Shown here one piece after another: positions 34,276-43,400 of a stretch of DNA of 64,000 nucleotides. The stretch covers positions 1 to 64,000 of the forward strand of contig NZ_JAEQAZ010000056.1 of NCBI RefSeq assembly GCF_016654115.1, written 5' to 3'. The position numbers and the translations under genes were made by a program. A model generated the notes under the pieces. The model saw only the letters and a program-made list of their open reading frames with translations, was not told the DNA's origin and did not search any database. Every line of letters begins with the position of its first letter. Within the stretch, counting starts at the first letter, position 1. Source of the DNA: Streptomyces sp. MBT53 (GTDB lineage: Bacteria; Actinomycetota; Actinomycetes; Streptomycetales; Streptomycetaceae).

Positions 34276-36537
34276 ATGCCAAAAAAGCGCTCGGGTGGTG
34301 GTCTGTCCCCTCTGCAGCAGGCCACCAAGTTCCTCGGTGTCAGTGTGCTCGCCGGTGCCGTCATGGCCGGAATCGCGTTGCCCGCGGCCGGAGCGCTGGG
34401 GCTCGCGGCCAAGGGCTCGGTCCAGGGGTTCGACGACATCCCCGACAACCTGAAGAGCCCTCAGCTGAGCCAGCGCACCACCATCCTGGACAGCAAGGGC
34501 AACCAGCTCGCCTCGGTCTACTCCCGTGACCGCACGGTGGTGGAGCTCAAGGACATCTCGCCGTACATGCAGAAGGCGATCGTCGCGATCGAGGACTCGC
34601 GCTTCTACCAGCACGGCGCGATCGACCTCAAGGGCGTCCTGCGCGCCCTGAACAAGAACGCGCAGAGCGGCGGCGTCTCCCAGGGCGCCTCCACGCTCAC
34701 GCAGCAGCTGGTGAAGAACTACTTCGTGGAGGAGGCCGGCGACGACCCGACGAAGGTCGCCGAGGCCACCCAGCAGACGCTGGGCCGCAAGGTCCGCGAG
34801 CTGAAGTACGCGATCCAGATCGAGGAAAAACTCGGCAAGAAGAAGATCCTCGAGAACTACCTGAACATCACCTTCTTCGGAGAGCAGGCCTACGGCGTCG
34901 AGGCCGCGTCCGAGCGCTACTTCTCCAAGCACGCCAAGGACCTGAACCTCCAGCAGTCGGCGCTGCTGGCGGGCATCGTCCAGTCCCCCACGCGCTACGA
35001 CCCGATCAACGACGAGGCCGAGGCCAAGAAGCGCCGCAACACCGTGCTGGCCCGCATGGCCGAGGTCGGCGACATCTCCAAGGCGGAGGCCCTGGCGGCC
35101 GAGAAGACCGACCTGGGTCTCAAGGTCAGCCAGCCGAAGAACGGCTGCATCACCGCGGTCAAGGGCGCCAGCTTCTTCTGCAAGTACGTCGAGAAGGTCT
35201 TCCTGAGCGACCCGGTCTTCGGCAAGACCAAGGAGGCCCGGGCGAAGATCTGGAACCAGGGCGGTCTGACGATCCGTACGACCCTGGACCCGCAGGCCCA
35301 GGCCTCGGTGCAGTCCTCGCTCAAGGACCACATCTACAAGTCGGACTCGGTCGCCGCGGCGGCCACCCTGGTGGAGCCCGGCACCGGCAAGATCCTCGGG
35401 ATGGGCCAGTCGAAGCCGTACGGCTACGGCAAGAACGAGACGGAGTACAACTACTCGGTCAACGCCGACATGGGCGGCTCGAACTTCGGCTTCCCGACCG
35501 GTTCGACGTTCAAGCCGTTCGTCGCGGCGGCGGCACTGGAGCAGGGCCTGCCGGCCACGCAGCAGTACCCGGCGCCGTACTCGATGGACTACCCGAGCCC
35601 CGTCTCGACCTGCAGCGGCAAGAACTGGGTCAACACCGACGGCGCGACCGTGGAGAACGAGAGCGAGTCCGAGAAGGGCCCGTACGCGCTGAAGGAGGCG
35701 ATGGCCAAGTCGGTCAACACCTACTTCGTGCAGATGATCTCCGACATCGGCCTGTGCCCCGTGGTGAGCATGACCAACAAGCTCGGCGTCGTGCAGGGCA
35801 ACGGCGACAAGATCCCCGAGGTCCCGGCCATCGCGCTCGGCTCCAAGGGCCTCTCCCCGCTGACGATGGCCTCCGCGTACGCGGCCTTCGCCAACGAGGG
35901 CACGTACTGCACGCCCGTCGCCATCGAGTCCATCACCCAGAAGGTGGGCAACGAGCAGAAGTCGCTCGCCGTCCCCAAGTCCACCTGCTCGCGGGCGATG
36001 AGCAAGAAGACCGCCGACACCATCAACACCGTGCTGCGCGGCGTGGTCGACTCCGGCACCGGCCAGGAGGCCGGCCTCACCGACCGCCAGAGCGCCGGCA
36101 AGACGGGTACGACGGACTCCCGCAAGAACGCCTGGTTCGTCGGCTACACGCCCCAGCTCGCGGGCGCGGTCTGGGTCGGCAGCGCCAAGCAGAACATCGA
36201 GATGACCAGCATCCGCATCGGCGGCGTCTGGCACGACCAGGTCTACGGCGCCGACACCCCGGGCCCGATCTGGAAGGACGCCATGACCGGCGCCCTGGAG
36301 GGCAAGCCGGCCGAGTCCTTCCAGCTCGTCAACATCCCCGACCCCGTCAAGAAGGGCAACAACGACGGCGGCAAGAACGGCGACAACGCCGGGACCGACA
36401 ACGGGGGCAACGACAACGGCGGCACCACCGACGGAGGCACCACCCCCACCCCGACGTTCTCCTTCCCCGACGGCTTCATCCAGGGCACGACGAACGGCGG
36501 CAACAACGGCAACGGGAACGGCGGCAACAGGGGATAA
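34276..36537 (+). CDS. Class A penicillin-binding protein
   Basis: A 753-residue bifunctional PBP. It has a short cytoplasmic tail and one membrane anchor (about 17-42). A GT51 transglycosylase domain follows (VAIEDSRFYQHGAID with the catalytic Glu, GASTLTQQLVKN). The transpeptidase domain has the active-site Ser in TGSTFKPF, SVN in AKSVNTYF and KTGT in SAGKTGTTDS. It makes and cross-links peptidoglycan outside the membrane. The C-terminal 60 residues are a Gly/Asn/Thr-rich repeat tail (GGNDNGGTTDGGTT) typical of secreted Streptomyces PBPs. Confidence 0.95.
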   Translation: MPKKRSGGGLSPLQQATKFLGVSVLAGAVMAGIALPAAGALGLAAKGSVQGFDDIPDNLKSPQLSQRTTILDSKGNQLASVYSRDRTVVELKDISPYMQKAIVAIEDSRFYQHGAIDLKGVLRALNKNAQSGGVSQGASTLTQQLVKNYFVEEAGDDPTKVAEATQQTLGRKVRELKYAIQIEEKLGKKKILENYLNITFFGEQAYGVEAASERYFSKHAKDLNLQQSALLAGIVQSPTRYDPINDEAEAKKRRNTVLARMAEVGDISKAEALAAEKTDLGLKVSQPKNGCITAVKGASFFCKYVEKVFLSDPVFGKTKEARAKIWNQGGLTIRTTLDPQAQASVQSSLKDHIYKSDSVAAAATLVEPGTGKILGMGQSKPYGYGKNETEYNYSVNADMGGSNFGFPTGSTFKPFVAAAALEQGLPATQQYPAPYSMDYPSPVSTCSGKNWVNTDGATVENESESEKGPYALKEAMAKSVNTYFVQMISDIGLCPVVSMTNKLGVVQGNGDKIPEVPAIALGSKGLSPLTMASAYAAFANEGTYCTPVAIESITQKVGNEQKSLAVPKSTCSRAMSKKTADTINTVLRGVVDSGTGQEAGLTDRQSAGKTGTTDSRKNAWFVGYTPQLAGAVWVGSAKQNIEMTSIRIGGVWHDQVYGADTPGPIWKDAMTGALEGKPAESFQLVNIPDPVKKGNNDGGKNGDNAGTDNGGNDNGGTTDGGTTPTPTFSFPDGFIQGTTNGGNNGNGNGGNRG

Positions 36538-36571
36538 CTCCCCTGCGGCCGCGCGCCGTTCAGGCTCTTCG

Positions 36572-36624
36572 TCTACGACGACGGGGGCGCCCCCTGTGAA
36601 AAGGGGCGCCCCCGTCGTCGTAGA
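36572..36624. terminator. Bidirectional terminator between PBP and YqeY genes
   Basis: A perfect 22-base-pair inverted repeat (36572-36593 with 36603-36624) with a nine-base loop lies between the convergent PBP and YqeY genes, 35 bases after the former and 15 bases before the end of the latter. It should stop transcription from both sides. Confidence 0.9.
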
Positions 36625-36638
36625 AACCTGTCCGTGGG

Positions 36639-37106
36639 TCAGCCGGCGAGCAGCTTCTTCACCACCGCGGCGACGCGGCCGCCCTCGGCCAGTCCGGCCA
36701 CCTTCGGGTTCACGATCTTCATGACGGCACCCATGGCGCGCGGGCCCTCGGCACCGGCCGCCTTCGCCTCCTCGACGGCCTGGGAGACGATCGCGGTCAG
36801 CTCCTCGTCACCGAGCTGCTTGGGCAGGTACTCGGCGAGGATCTCGCCCTCCGCCTTCTCCTGCGCGGCCTGCTCCGGGCGACCACCCTGCTCGAAGGCG
36901 TCCGCGGCCTCGCGCCGCTTCTTCGCCTCCTTGGTGATCACCTTGAGGACCTCGTCGTCGGAGAGCTCGCGCTTCTCCTTGCCCGCGACCTCCTCCTTGG
37001 TGATCGCGGTGAGCGTCAGCCGGAGGGTGGAGGAACGCAGCTTGTCGTGCGCCTTGATCGCGGTGTTGAGGTCTTCCTGCAGCTTCGCCTTGAGCGTGGT
37101 GGTCAT
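36639..37106 (-). CDS. GatB/YqeY domain protein
   Basis: A 155-residue helical protein of the YqeY family (MTTTLKAKLQEDLNTAIKA at the start, then LRLTLTAITKEE and ILAEYLPKQLGDEEL). The domain is related to the tail of GatB, which binds tRNA in Asp/Glu-tRNA amidotransferase, but the free-standing protein has no fixed function. ATG 37106 is the conserved start; the longer frame is not supported. Confidence 0.92.
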   Translation of the reverse strand: MTTTLKAKLQEDLNTAIKAHDKLRSSTLRLTLTAITKEEVAGKEKRELSDDEVLKVITKEAKKRREAADAFEQGGRPEQAAQEKAEGEILAEYLPKQLGDEELTAIVSQAVEEAKAAGAEGPRAMGAVMKIVNPKVAGLAEGGRVAAVVKKLLAG

Positions 37107-37209
37107 GGGTTTGATTCTCGCAGGTGCGCGACCGGCTCCGCCCGCCGATTTACCGGGCCCCGACCGACGGGGTGTCAGGCGTGTCAGTGCGGTCTGACAC
37201 GATGGAGGC

Positions 37210-38136
37210 ATGCGCGCGCGATACGGAGTACCCCTGGGAATTGCGGCGGCAGGCGCCGCCGGTCTGGTCTACGCGGCGGGCTTCGAGGTCCGCTCCTTCC
37301 GCCTGCGCCGGGTCACGGTCCCGGTGCTGCCCGCCGGGATGCGCCCGCTCAGAGTCCTCCAGGTCTCCGACATCCACATGGTCGGCGGCCAGCGCAAGAA
37401 GCAGCGCTGGCTGCGCTCGCTCGCGGGCCTGCGCCCCGACTTCGTGATCAACACCGGCGACAACCTCTCCGACCCCCAGGCCGTCCCCGAGGTCCTGGAC
37501 TCGCTCGGCCCGCTGATGGAGTTCCCCGGCGCGTACGTCTTCGGCTCGAACGACTACTACGGCCCCACACTCCGCAACCCCGCCCGGTACCTGTTCGAAA
37601 AGACCGCGGGCCGCCACGGTCTGAACGGCAACCCGCCCGTCGTGGGCGCCGTCCACAACCCGTGGGAGGACCTGCGGGACGGCTTCGACGCGGGAGGCTG
37701 GCTCAACCTCACCAACACGCGCGGCACGCTGAAGATCGAGGGCGCGTCGGTGGAACTCACCGGCCTCGACGACCCGCACATCAAGCGCGACCGGTACGCG
37801 CGCGTGGCGGGCGGCCCGTCGGACGACGCCGACTTCTCGATGGCCGTCGTGCACGCGCCGTACCTCCGCGCCCTGGACGCGTTCGCCGCCGACGGCTACC
37901 CCCTGATCCTCGGCGGCCACACCCACGGCGGCCAGCTCTGCATCCCGTTCTACGGCGCCCTGGTGACCAACTGCGACCTCGACACCGACCGCGTGAAGGG
38001 CCTCTCCACGCATACGGCCGAAGGCCGCACCTCATACCTGCACGTGTCGGCGGGATGCGGGACGAGCCGGTACACACCGGTGCGGTTCGCCTGTCCGCCG
38101 GAGGCCACGTTGATGACGTTGGTGGGGCGGGAGTAA
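37210..38136 (+). CDS. Metallophosphoesterase
   Basis: A 308-residue calcineurin-like phosphoesterase with an N-terminal membrane anchor or signal (residues 5-25). The metal motifs are QVSDIHMVGG (DxH), INTGDNL (GDN), FGSNDYYGP (G-x-N-D), and the C-terminal LGGHTHGGQLC (GHTH). It belongs to the YkuE-like group acting at the outer membrane face, perhaps on phospholipid head groups. Substrate is not known. Confidence 0.92.
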   Translation: MRARYGVPLGIAAAGAAGLVYAAGFEVRSFRLRRVTVPVLPAGMRPLRVLQVSDIHMVGGQRKKQRWLRSLAGLRPDFVINTGDNLSDPQAVPEVLDSLGPLMEFPGAYVFGSNDYYGPTLRNPARYLFEKTAGRHGLNGNPPVVGAVHNPWEDLRDGFDAGGWLNLTNTRGTLKIEGASVELTGLDDPHIKRDRYARVAGGPSDDADFSMAVVHAPYLRALDAFAADGYPLILGGHTHGGQLCIPFYGALVTNCDLDTDRVKGLSTHTAEGRTSYLHVSAGCGTSRYTPVRFACPPEATLMTLVGRE

Positions 38137-38260
38137 GGAGTACGGCGACGGTACGGAGCAGGTGCGCGGTGGGCGTCCCGCAGTGGGCGTCCCGCGGGCC
38201 GCGTAGCCCGTGCGGCCCACCCGTATCGCCCGGTTCGTCCCCCCTGCCTAGCGTGAGGGC

Positions 38261-39046
38261 ATGACCGCTCCGATACCCAGGGACATCCCGGACCTCCCCG
38301 CGGTACCCGGCATGCCCGCGCTGCTCGCCTCACCCGTTCCCGCCACCGCGGTGGTGGCCCCCTACCGCCGCCCGGCGGCGGCCGTGTACCGACTGCTGGT
38401 CGCGCTGGCGGCGGCAGCGGCGGTGACCGCCGACCTGTTCCTCGGCAGCCCCGTCAGGGTCCTCACCTACTTCACGATCCAGAGCAACATCCTGCTGGCC
38501 CTGGTGATGATCGCCGCGGCCCGCCGGGCATGGACGGCCCGCCGCCCCCTCTCCCCCCTGGTGACGGGCGCGGCCCTGCTGTACATCACGATCACGGGCC
38601 TGGTGTACCACCTGATCCTGACGCACGCGTCGAGCCCGTTCGCGATGACGGGCGGCGCGACGGCCCCCACAGGGTGGCAGGCGGTGACGAACCAGATCCT
38701 CCACACGGTGACACCGATCGCGGCGGTACTCGACTGGCTGCTGCTGACCGCACCCGGCCGACTGCACCTGCGGATGGCGGCGACGTGGCTGCTGTACCCG
38801 GCGACGTACCTCGCGGTGTATCTCGCCCGCGGCGAACTGATCCTGCCCGGCACACCGGGCCGCTATCTCTACACGTTCCTGGACGTCGAACACCACGGCT
38901 ACAAGAGCGTCCTCGGCAACGCCCTCCTCCTCGGCCTCGCCTTCTACGCCCTCTCCGTCCTCCTCGTGGCCCTCGACCACGCCCGCCCCAACCCGATCCG
39001 CCACCGCGCCAAAACCGGATTTCGTCTCCAGCCACCGGTGGGCTAA
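38261..39046 (+). CDS. Pr6Pr family membrane protein
   Basis: A 261-residue protein with six predicted membrane helices from about residue 40 on. It carries the Pr6Pr pattern: FTIQSNILLALVMI in the second helix region, TGLVYHLIL, and NQILHTVTPIAAVLDWLL. The function is unknown; some members resemble FAR-17a/AIG1-like proteins. It is the last core gene before tRNA-Pro and the integrated element. Confidence 0.85.
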   Translation: MTAPIPRDIPDLPAVPGMPALLASPVPATAVVAPYRRPAAAVYRLLVALAAAAAVTADLFLGSPVRVLTYFTIQSNILLALVMIAAARRAWTARRPLSPLVTGAALLYITITGLVYHLILTHASSPFAMTGGATAPTGWQAVTNQILHTVTPIAAVLDWLLLTAPGRLHLRMAATWLLYPATYLAVYLARGELILPGTPGRYLYTFLDVEHHGYKSVLGNALLLGLAFYALSVLLVALDHARPNPIRHRAKTGFRLQPPVG

Positions 39047-39100
39047 AGTAAACGACGTCGCCGCGATGAGCAGCAGGACTCGCAAGATGAGCGGTGACAT

Positions 39101-39174
39101 CGGGGTGTAGCGCAGCTTGGCAGCGCGCTTCGTTCGGGACGAAGAGGTCGTGGGTTCAAATCCCGCCACCCCGA
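39101..39174 (+). tRNA. tRNA-Pro (anticodon CGG)
   Basis: A complete 74-nucleotide cloverleaf. The acceptor stem pairs CGGGGTG with CACCCCG; the anticodon arm CTTCG-TTCGGGA-CGAAG gives anticodon CGG (codon CCG); the T arm has the standard GGTTCAAATCC. The CCA end is not encoded. In Streptomyces the 3' half of tRNA-Pro is the attachment site of pSAM2-type elements, and accessory DNA begins directly after this gene, so its 3' end is likely attL. Confidence 0.97.
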
Positions 39175-39190
39175 CAGAGAAACACCAGGT

Positions 39191-39228
39191 CAGGCCCGGT
39201 GCTGAGAGATCAGCACCGGGCCTGATTT
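39191..39228 (+). terminator. Terminator after tRNA-Pro
   Basis: A perfect 14-base-pair stem (39191-39204 with 39211-39224) and a six-base loop are followed by ATTTGT. It lies 17 bases after the tRNA and therefore inside the integrated element if the 3' end of the tRNA is attL. Confidence 0.85.
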
Positions 39229-39246
39229 GTGATGAGGGGCCAATTT

Positions 39247-39296
39247 GGGAGCCAACTGGGTGTGATCTTCGGGATCCGGCTCCCAGGTTGGCTCCC
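39247..39296. repeat. Integrase arm-like inverted repeats beside tRNA-Pro
   Basis: GGGAGCCAAC (39247-39256) is repeated in inverse as GTTGGCTCCC (39287-39296), and the inner unit GGCTCCC occurs a second time at 39278-39284, 12 bases before. Short repeats of GGGAGCCA type flank the core site in several actinomycete tyrosine-integrase elements, where they act as arm-binding sites. Position 73 bases beyond the tRNA end fits an att region. The role is inferred. Confidence 0.55.
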
Positions 39297-39423
39297 GAGG
39301 AGTGGCGTTCCGGCTCCTCCCAGCGCGGTGTCCGCCGCGCGTCCCCCAATGAGTCGTTGCACAGCTTGTGCCGAGCAGACTTGAGACGACACAACGATCG
39401 CCATGCACCCTGGTCTCCGTTAA

Positions 39424-39897
39424 ATGACCGGCAGCTCGCGCTCTCACCTGCATCGGGGGCGGAACGACTCCGTCACGTCGGACAGCCCCGAGCTCGCCGT
39501 CACGGCTCGCGCGCTCAGGGACCGGGGGTTGGTGACCATGCCCCGGAAGAAGGGGAGGTGGCAGGCGGAGATCACTGACGCGGGTCACTTCTACCTGGAG
39601 CACGGTCATCATCCCGACCGTTCGGAGCTGGCTCCACGCAAGCCTCGCGCGGCGGTGTCTGGAGCCGAGGCACCGGTTGCCGCTGGTTCTCCGCAGACTG
39701 CCGATCCTCCGGCCGAGACGAAACCCTCCCCGAAGCGTGCCGCGAAAGCTCTGCACCCCGTCACTGTTGGCGGTCCCTGGTCGTTGGCGTCTCTCCTCAG
39801 CCGGTCCACAGACGGCCCAACCGCCGATGGCACGCGGCGCTGGAGGCACGCCTGCCGACTTGCCGCGCAAGCTTTCAACCTGCAGGTTTCCGCCTGA
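39424..39897 (+). CDS. Winged-helix-like protein, probably N-terminally truncated
   Basis: A 157-residue frame. Residues 25-60 (ELAVTARALRDRGLV followed by GRWQAEITDAGHFYLEHGHH) look like the second half of a winged-helix domain: recognition region, wing and an IT.AG.FYL.HG.HP motif seen in actinomycete element-borne regulators. The start of the domain is missing and the first 20 residues look random, so this is probably a remnant cut by integration or recombination near attL. The Pro/Ala-rich C-terminal half has no clear fold. Confidence 0.45.
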   Translation: MTGSSRSHLHRGRNDSVTSDSPELAVTARALRDRGLVTMPRKKGRWQAEITDAGHFYLEHGHHPDRSELAPRKPRAAVSGAEAPVAAGSPQTADPPAETKPSPKRAAKALHPVTVGGPWSLASLLSRSTDGPTADGTRRWRHACRLAAQAFNLQVSA

Positions 39898-40168
39898 ACC
39901 AGCTATTTTGACCATACATGCGCGCGAACGGATGCCACGGGGCAGGGCACTCTGGCACTCACGTTGCAGCCTCATGCAGACCCCACAACGGCTGGGCACC
40001 GCAGCTGTTCCGTCTGTTCGATGTCAAGCTCACGGACCCCCCTATCGCGACATGCCAGGTCATGGCCATCCGCCGGGCACGCTCCCTAGGATGGCTCCGA
40101 CAAGTGCTACCTACGGACTAGCCCAGCGAGCGCGGGGCGAAGCTCGTCGCGAATAAGGGATCCGCCTC

Positions 40169-42316
40169 ATGTCTTTGCATGTTGTCTATGGTGAGAGCCG
40201 AGATCGCACAACTGCATCACGACTCGCCGAGGTACTGAAGCCCAGAGTTGCGACGGGAACAATCTACTTGGGGTACCCAGTACTCGCGACCTCAGATAAC
40301 CGCGTCGAAGTGGACGCTCTACTGGTAAGTCCCGACCATGGACTAGTCGCTTTTCTACTCGCGGACGAAATGCCGGAGACTGGGGGCGACTGGTCGAAAT
40401 TCGTTGAAGCACAGGACCGTCTTTACGCTGTCCTGGAAAGCACGCTTGGGAAACACGACTCCCTGAGGCATGGCAGGCGGTTGGCCGTCGATATCAACAC
40501 GGTGACCGTATTTGCAAGTCATGTCGACTCTCCTCCTCCAGGATCGGAGGGGGTATACCTAGGATTCGAAGAGGTTGCGAACTGGGTCGCAGACCTTCCT
40601 GAGATCGAACCAGAAATAGAGCATTCACTGCAAGCCGCTCTGCAACGAGTGACGACGATCAAGCCGACGAAGAAGAGGGCTTCCGTACAGCGAGAAACAT
40701 CCCGGGGAGCAGTTCTCAAGGAAATTGAGCGAGGAATTGCAAATCTAGACCGTTGGCAGAAAACAGCGGCCATCGAGACGCCTACTGGTCCACAACGGAT
40801 CCGCGGGTTGGCCGGGTCGGGCAAGACTGTTGTACTGGCATTGAAGGCCGCCTACCTTCACGCACAGCATCCTGATTGGCGTATCGTTGTCACGTTTCAC
40901 ACCCGTGCGCTTTACCAACAGATCAACGACCTGATCACTCGGTTCACGTTTGAGTACAGCAATGATCGCCCCGACGAACAGCATCTTCAGATTATGCACT
41001 CGTGGGGCTCCAGCGCACGGGCCGGCGTATATAGCGAGATGGCGATGGCTCTGGGAGAAACACCACGCGACTATAATTATGCGCGATCTACGTACGGACA
41101 GGGAAATGAGTTTCAGGGAATCTGCAAGGAACTCTTGTCCGTAGCTAAGCAGCAGAATCCCGAACCGGTTTTCGATGTAGTGTTGATCGACGAAGCTCAG
41201 GATCTACCACCGGAGTTTTTTCAGCTCGTTTACCTACTCACCAAGGATCCCAAGCGGATCGTTTGGGGTTTCGATGAGCTACAGAAACTTTCGGAGGCCG
41301 CCATGCCTGGAACCGATGACCTATTCGGCACCGGTCCGTCTGGCGAGAGCCTCATCAGCCTTGAAAGCGGGGAAAATGAGCCTCGCCGAGACATCGTGCT
41401 AGATATGTGCTATCGGAACACCCCGTGGGCGCTGGCGACTGCGCATGCCTTGGGGATTGGCGTGTATCGTACGGGCGGCCTTCTACAGCACTTCGATGAG
41501 CCAAAGCTCTGGAAAGAAATCGGATACAACGTCGTGCACGGGGATCTACGCCTAGGCGCGCATGTAACCCTCGAACGGTCACAAGATAGCTATCCAGCAT
41601 ACTTCCCAGAGCTAATCAACGAAGATGATGCTGTCGTATTGCAGAAGTTTGAGGATCAAATCGGGCAAGACGCCTGGGTGGCGATGCAAATCAAGAAGAA
41701 TCTCACGGAAGATGAGCTGGAAGCGGACGATATTTTGATCGTTCTGCCAGATGTGAGGCGGGCTAAATCGCGCGCCCCACGACTCCAGCAGGCCCTAAAG
41801 GCTCAGGGAATTGATTCCCACTTGGTAGGTGTGAATACGGGAGTTGACGAGGTGTTCGTTCCGAACTCAGTCGCGCTCGCCCATATTTACCGAGCCAAAG
41901 GTAACGAGGCACCCATGGTGTACGTGGTGGATTCCCAAATGGCGGCCAGTTCCTATAATGCGGTCACACAAAGGAACACTCTATTTACCGCCATAACCCG
42001 AAGTCGCGCATGGGTCCGCATCACTGGCTGGGGCCCAAGCATGGACCTTATCGCCAGGGAAGTAGAAACAGTCAAACAAAAGAATTTCCGGCTAGACTTC
42101 CCGATCCCCAGCGCGATCGAACTCAAGACGCTTCGACACATCTACCGAGATCGATCGGGTGCCGCGCAAGAATCAGCCCAACGGGCTACAGAGCAGTTGC
42201 AAGCAATCCTTGAGGCGGTTGATCGAGGAGAGATCGACCTGCATGACGTGCCACCCGGACTCCGCACCCGGCTGGTAGCGAAGATGCGAGAAGAGACGCC
42301 GGGTGACGACTACTAG
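40169..42316 (+). CDS. SF1 (UvrD-like) helicase with NERD-like N-terminus
   Basis: A 715-residue protein. The helicase core has Walker A GLAGSGKT near residue 214, Walker B IDEAQDLPPEFF near 340, and the UvrD C-terminal signature NTLFTAITRSRAWVRITG near 610. The first 170 residues include VEVDALLVSPDHGLVAFLL, resembling a NERD-type nuclease-related domain. Base composition is visibly lower in GC, with many A/T third positions, than the flanking genes, indicating recent transfer. It overlaps the DUF2290 gene by 14 bases. A role in phage or plasmid defence is plausible but not shown. Confidence 0.85.
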   Translation: MSLHVVYGESRDRTTASRLAEVLKPRVATGTIYLGYPVLATSDNRVEVDALLVSPDHGLVAFLLADEMPETGGDWSKFVEAQDRLYAVLESTLGKHDSLRHGRRLAVDINTVTVFASHVDSPPPGSEGVYLGFEEVANWVADLPEIEPEIEHSLQAALQRVTTIKPTKKRASVQRETSRGAVLKEIERGIANLDRWQKTAAIETPTGPQRIRGLAGSGKTVVLALKAAYLHAQHPDWRIVVTFHTRALYQQINDLITRFTFEYSNDRPDEQHLQIMHSWGSSARAGVYSEMAMALGETPRDYNYARSTYGQGNEFQGICKELLSVAKQQNPEPVFDVVLIDEAQDLPPEFFQLVYLLTKDPKRIVWGFDELQKLSEAAMPGTDDLFGTGPSGESLISLESGENEPRRDIVLDMCYRNTPWALATAHALGIGVYRTGGLLQHFDEPKLWKEIGYNVVHGDLRLGAHVTLERSQDSYPAYFPELINEDDAVVLQKFEDQIGQDAWVAMQIKKNLTEDELEADDILIVLPDVRRAKSRAPRLQQALKAQGIDSHLVGVNTGVDEVFVPNSVALAHIYRAKGNEAPMVYVVDSQMAASSYNAVTQRNTLFTAITRSRAWVRITGWGPSMDLIAREVETVKQKNFRLDFPIPSAIELKTLRHIYRDRSGAAQESAQRATEQLQAILEAVDRGEIDLHDVPPGLRTRLVAKMREETPGDDY

Positions 42317-42962
42317 AGCGGTCCGAGATGAGGTAGTTAATGTTCTCGACTACCTTACCCAGACTGGGATTGCCGCTTACAGAAGCGTAGTCTCCATGTC
42401 TGAAACCAGAGTCTCGTGGCACTCCATAAATCCGAGTGCTCCTTTCCTTGTCAACAGAGGGGATCTCGGCCTGCAAGATTACCGCAACTGGGTCGCCTCA
42501 GGGGCATATTCTGCGCATCTCTTCGATGGATCTCTACTTCAGATTACTTACGATGTCAGCGGCGGGGACATATCTGGCCACCGACTCGCCTATATCCCTT
42601 GTCCGTACCGGCTGGACCCGGACATGGTTTATCAGGATCCGTTGCTGGACGTCGTTGACATCCATGTGGCAACTGAACCAGCAAATATGCTTCTTAGGTC
42701 TGCGGTAAGGTTCGATTATGATCCAGAAAACGCCAAACCTGGACACCCGTCAAGCCATATGACAATCAACGCGTCCAGTTGCAGGATTGCTTGCGCCGCC
42801 CCTCTGCACATCGGTCGATTTATAGACTTCATTTTCAGGCACTTTTATGCTGATATTTGGAGCGGTCACACGGACTATTTCTCTAGAGGTGCTCATCGGG
42901 AAATCGGTGCTCGCACCATTATCGAAGAGGACAGGTACGGCCCACATATCTGGTGGGAGTGA
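42303..42962 (+). CDS. DUF2290 protein coupled to the helicase
   Basis: A 219-residue protein starting at GTG 42303 inside the last codons of the helicase gene. I recognise the DUF2290 pattern in the second half: AVRFDYDPENAKPGHPSSHM, then SSCRIACAAPLHIGRFIDFI and RHFYADIW. The domain has no known activity that I can name. Its low GC matches the helicase gene and not the rest, so the two probably arrived as a unit. The overlap makes one translated pair, consistent with a two-component complex. Confidence 0.75.
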   Translation: MTTTRAVRDEVVNVLDYLTQTGIAAYRSVVSMSETRVSWHSINPSAPFLVNRGDLGLQDYRNWVASGAYSAHLFDGSLLQITYDVSGGDISGHRLAYIPCPYRLDPDMVYQDPLLDVVDIHVATEPANMLLRSAVRFDYDPENAKPGHPSSHMTINASSCRIACAAPLHIGRFIDFIFRHFYADIWSGHTDYFSRGAHREIGARTIIEEDRYGPHIWWE

Positions 42963-43359
42963 AATCCAACCGAGGCACATTCTCGCTTCCCCTGTGCCCA
43001 TCGCTTCCTCGCGGAGTCAGCAGCGTTGACGGTGCCAGTGGCGCAGACCTCTGCGAGAGCCATAAACACGAAGGACAAGGCCATCGGATCCGGAGGTCAA
43101 GCCCACAGCGACGAGAACGCCTCCGACACGGTCTCCAGTCGACGGTCGGTCCGCCCGACATCCCAAAGAGCGAGACCGTCAGCCATATCCCGCCGAGCAG
43201 CGCCCCGCCCAGCCCCACTTTGTCCGCTTCCTCCGGTTGATCGCCGTCAGGACGTTCGCTCTCGTTGCGTTGGTATTCCTGGGATGTTTGAGACTCATGG
43301 CCCGACCGTGACGTCTGGTGGTTGTTGACGTCTCCGTACACGTTGCCTGCGAGGAACAC
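42919..43359 (-). pseudogene. Possible broken small membrane protein with NVYGDVNN motif
   Basis: An open frame of 146 codons whose first 76 look coding: AGNVYGDVNNHQ at the N-terminus, a polar stretch, then one hydrophobic segment (GLGGALLGGIWLTVSLFGM). After GGPTVDWR the composition becomes unlike protein and it runs antisense into the DUF2290 gene, suggesting a frameshift near 43130; a shifted frame gives a natural end (ETVSEAFSSLWA, then stop). The N-terminal motif resembles those of the cluster upstream on the same strand, so it may be a decayed fourth member. Confidence 0.3.
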
Positions 43360-43400
43360 GTCGGGCGCGCGGTTGTGTTGCCCGCCCTGGGCCCTGGAAG

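Noticed and set aside
39918..40121. 67-codon frame before the helicase gene
   Set aside because: Composition is random-like and there is no ribosome site; treated as intergenic.
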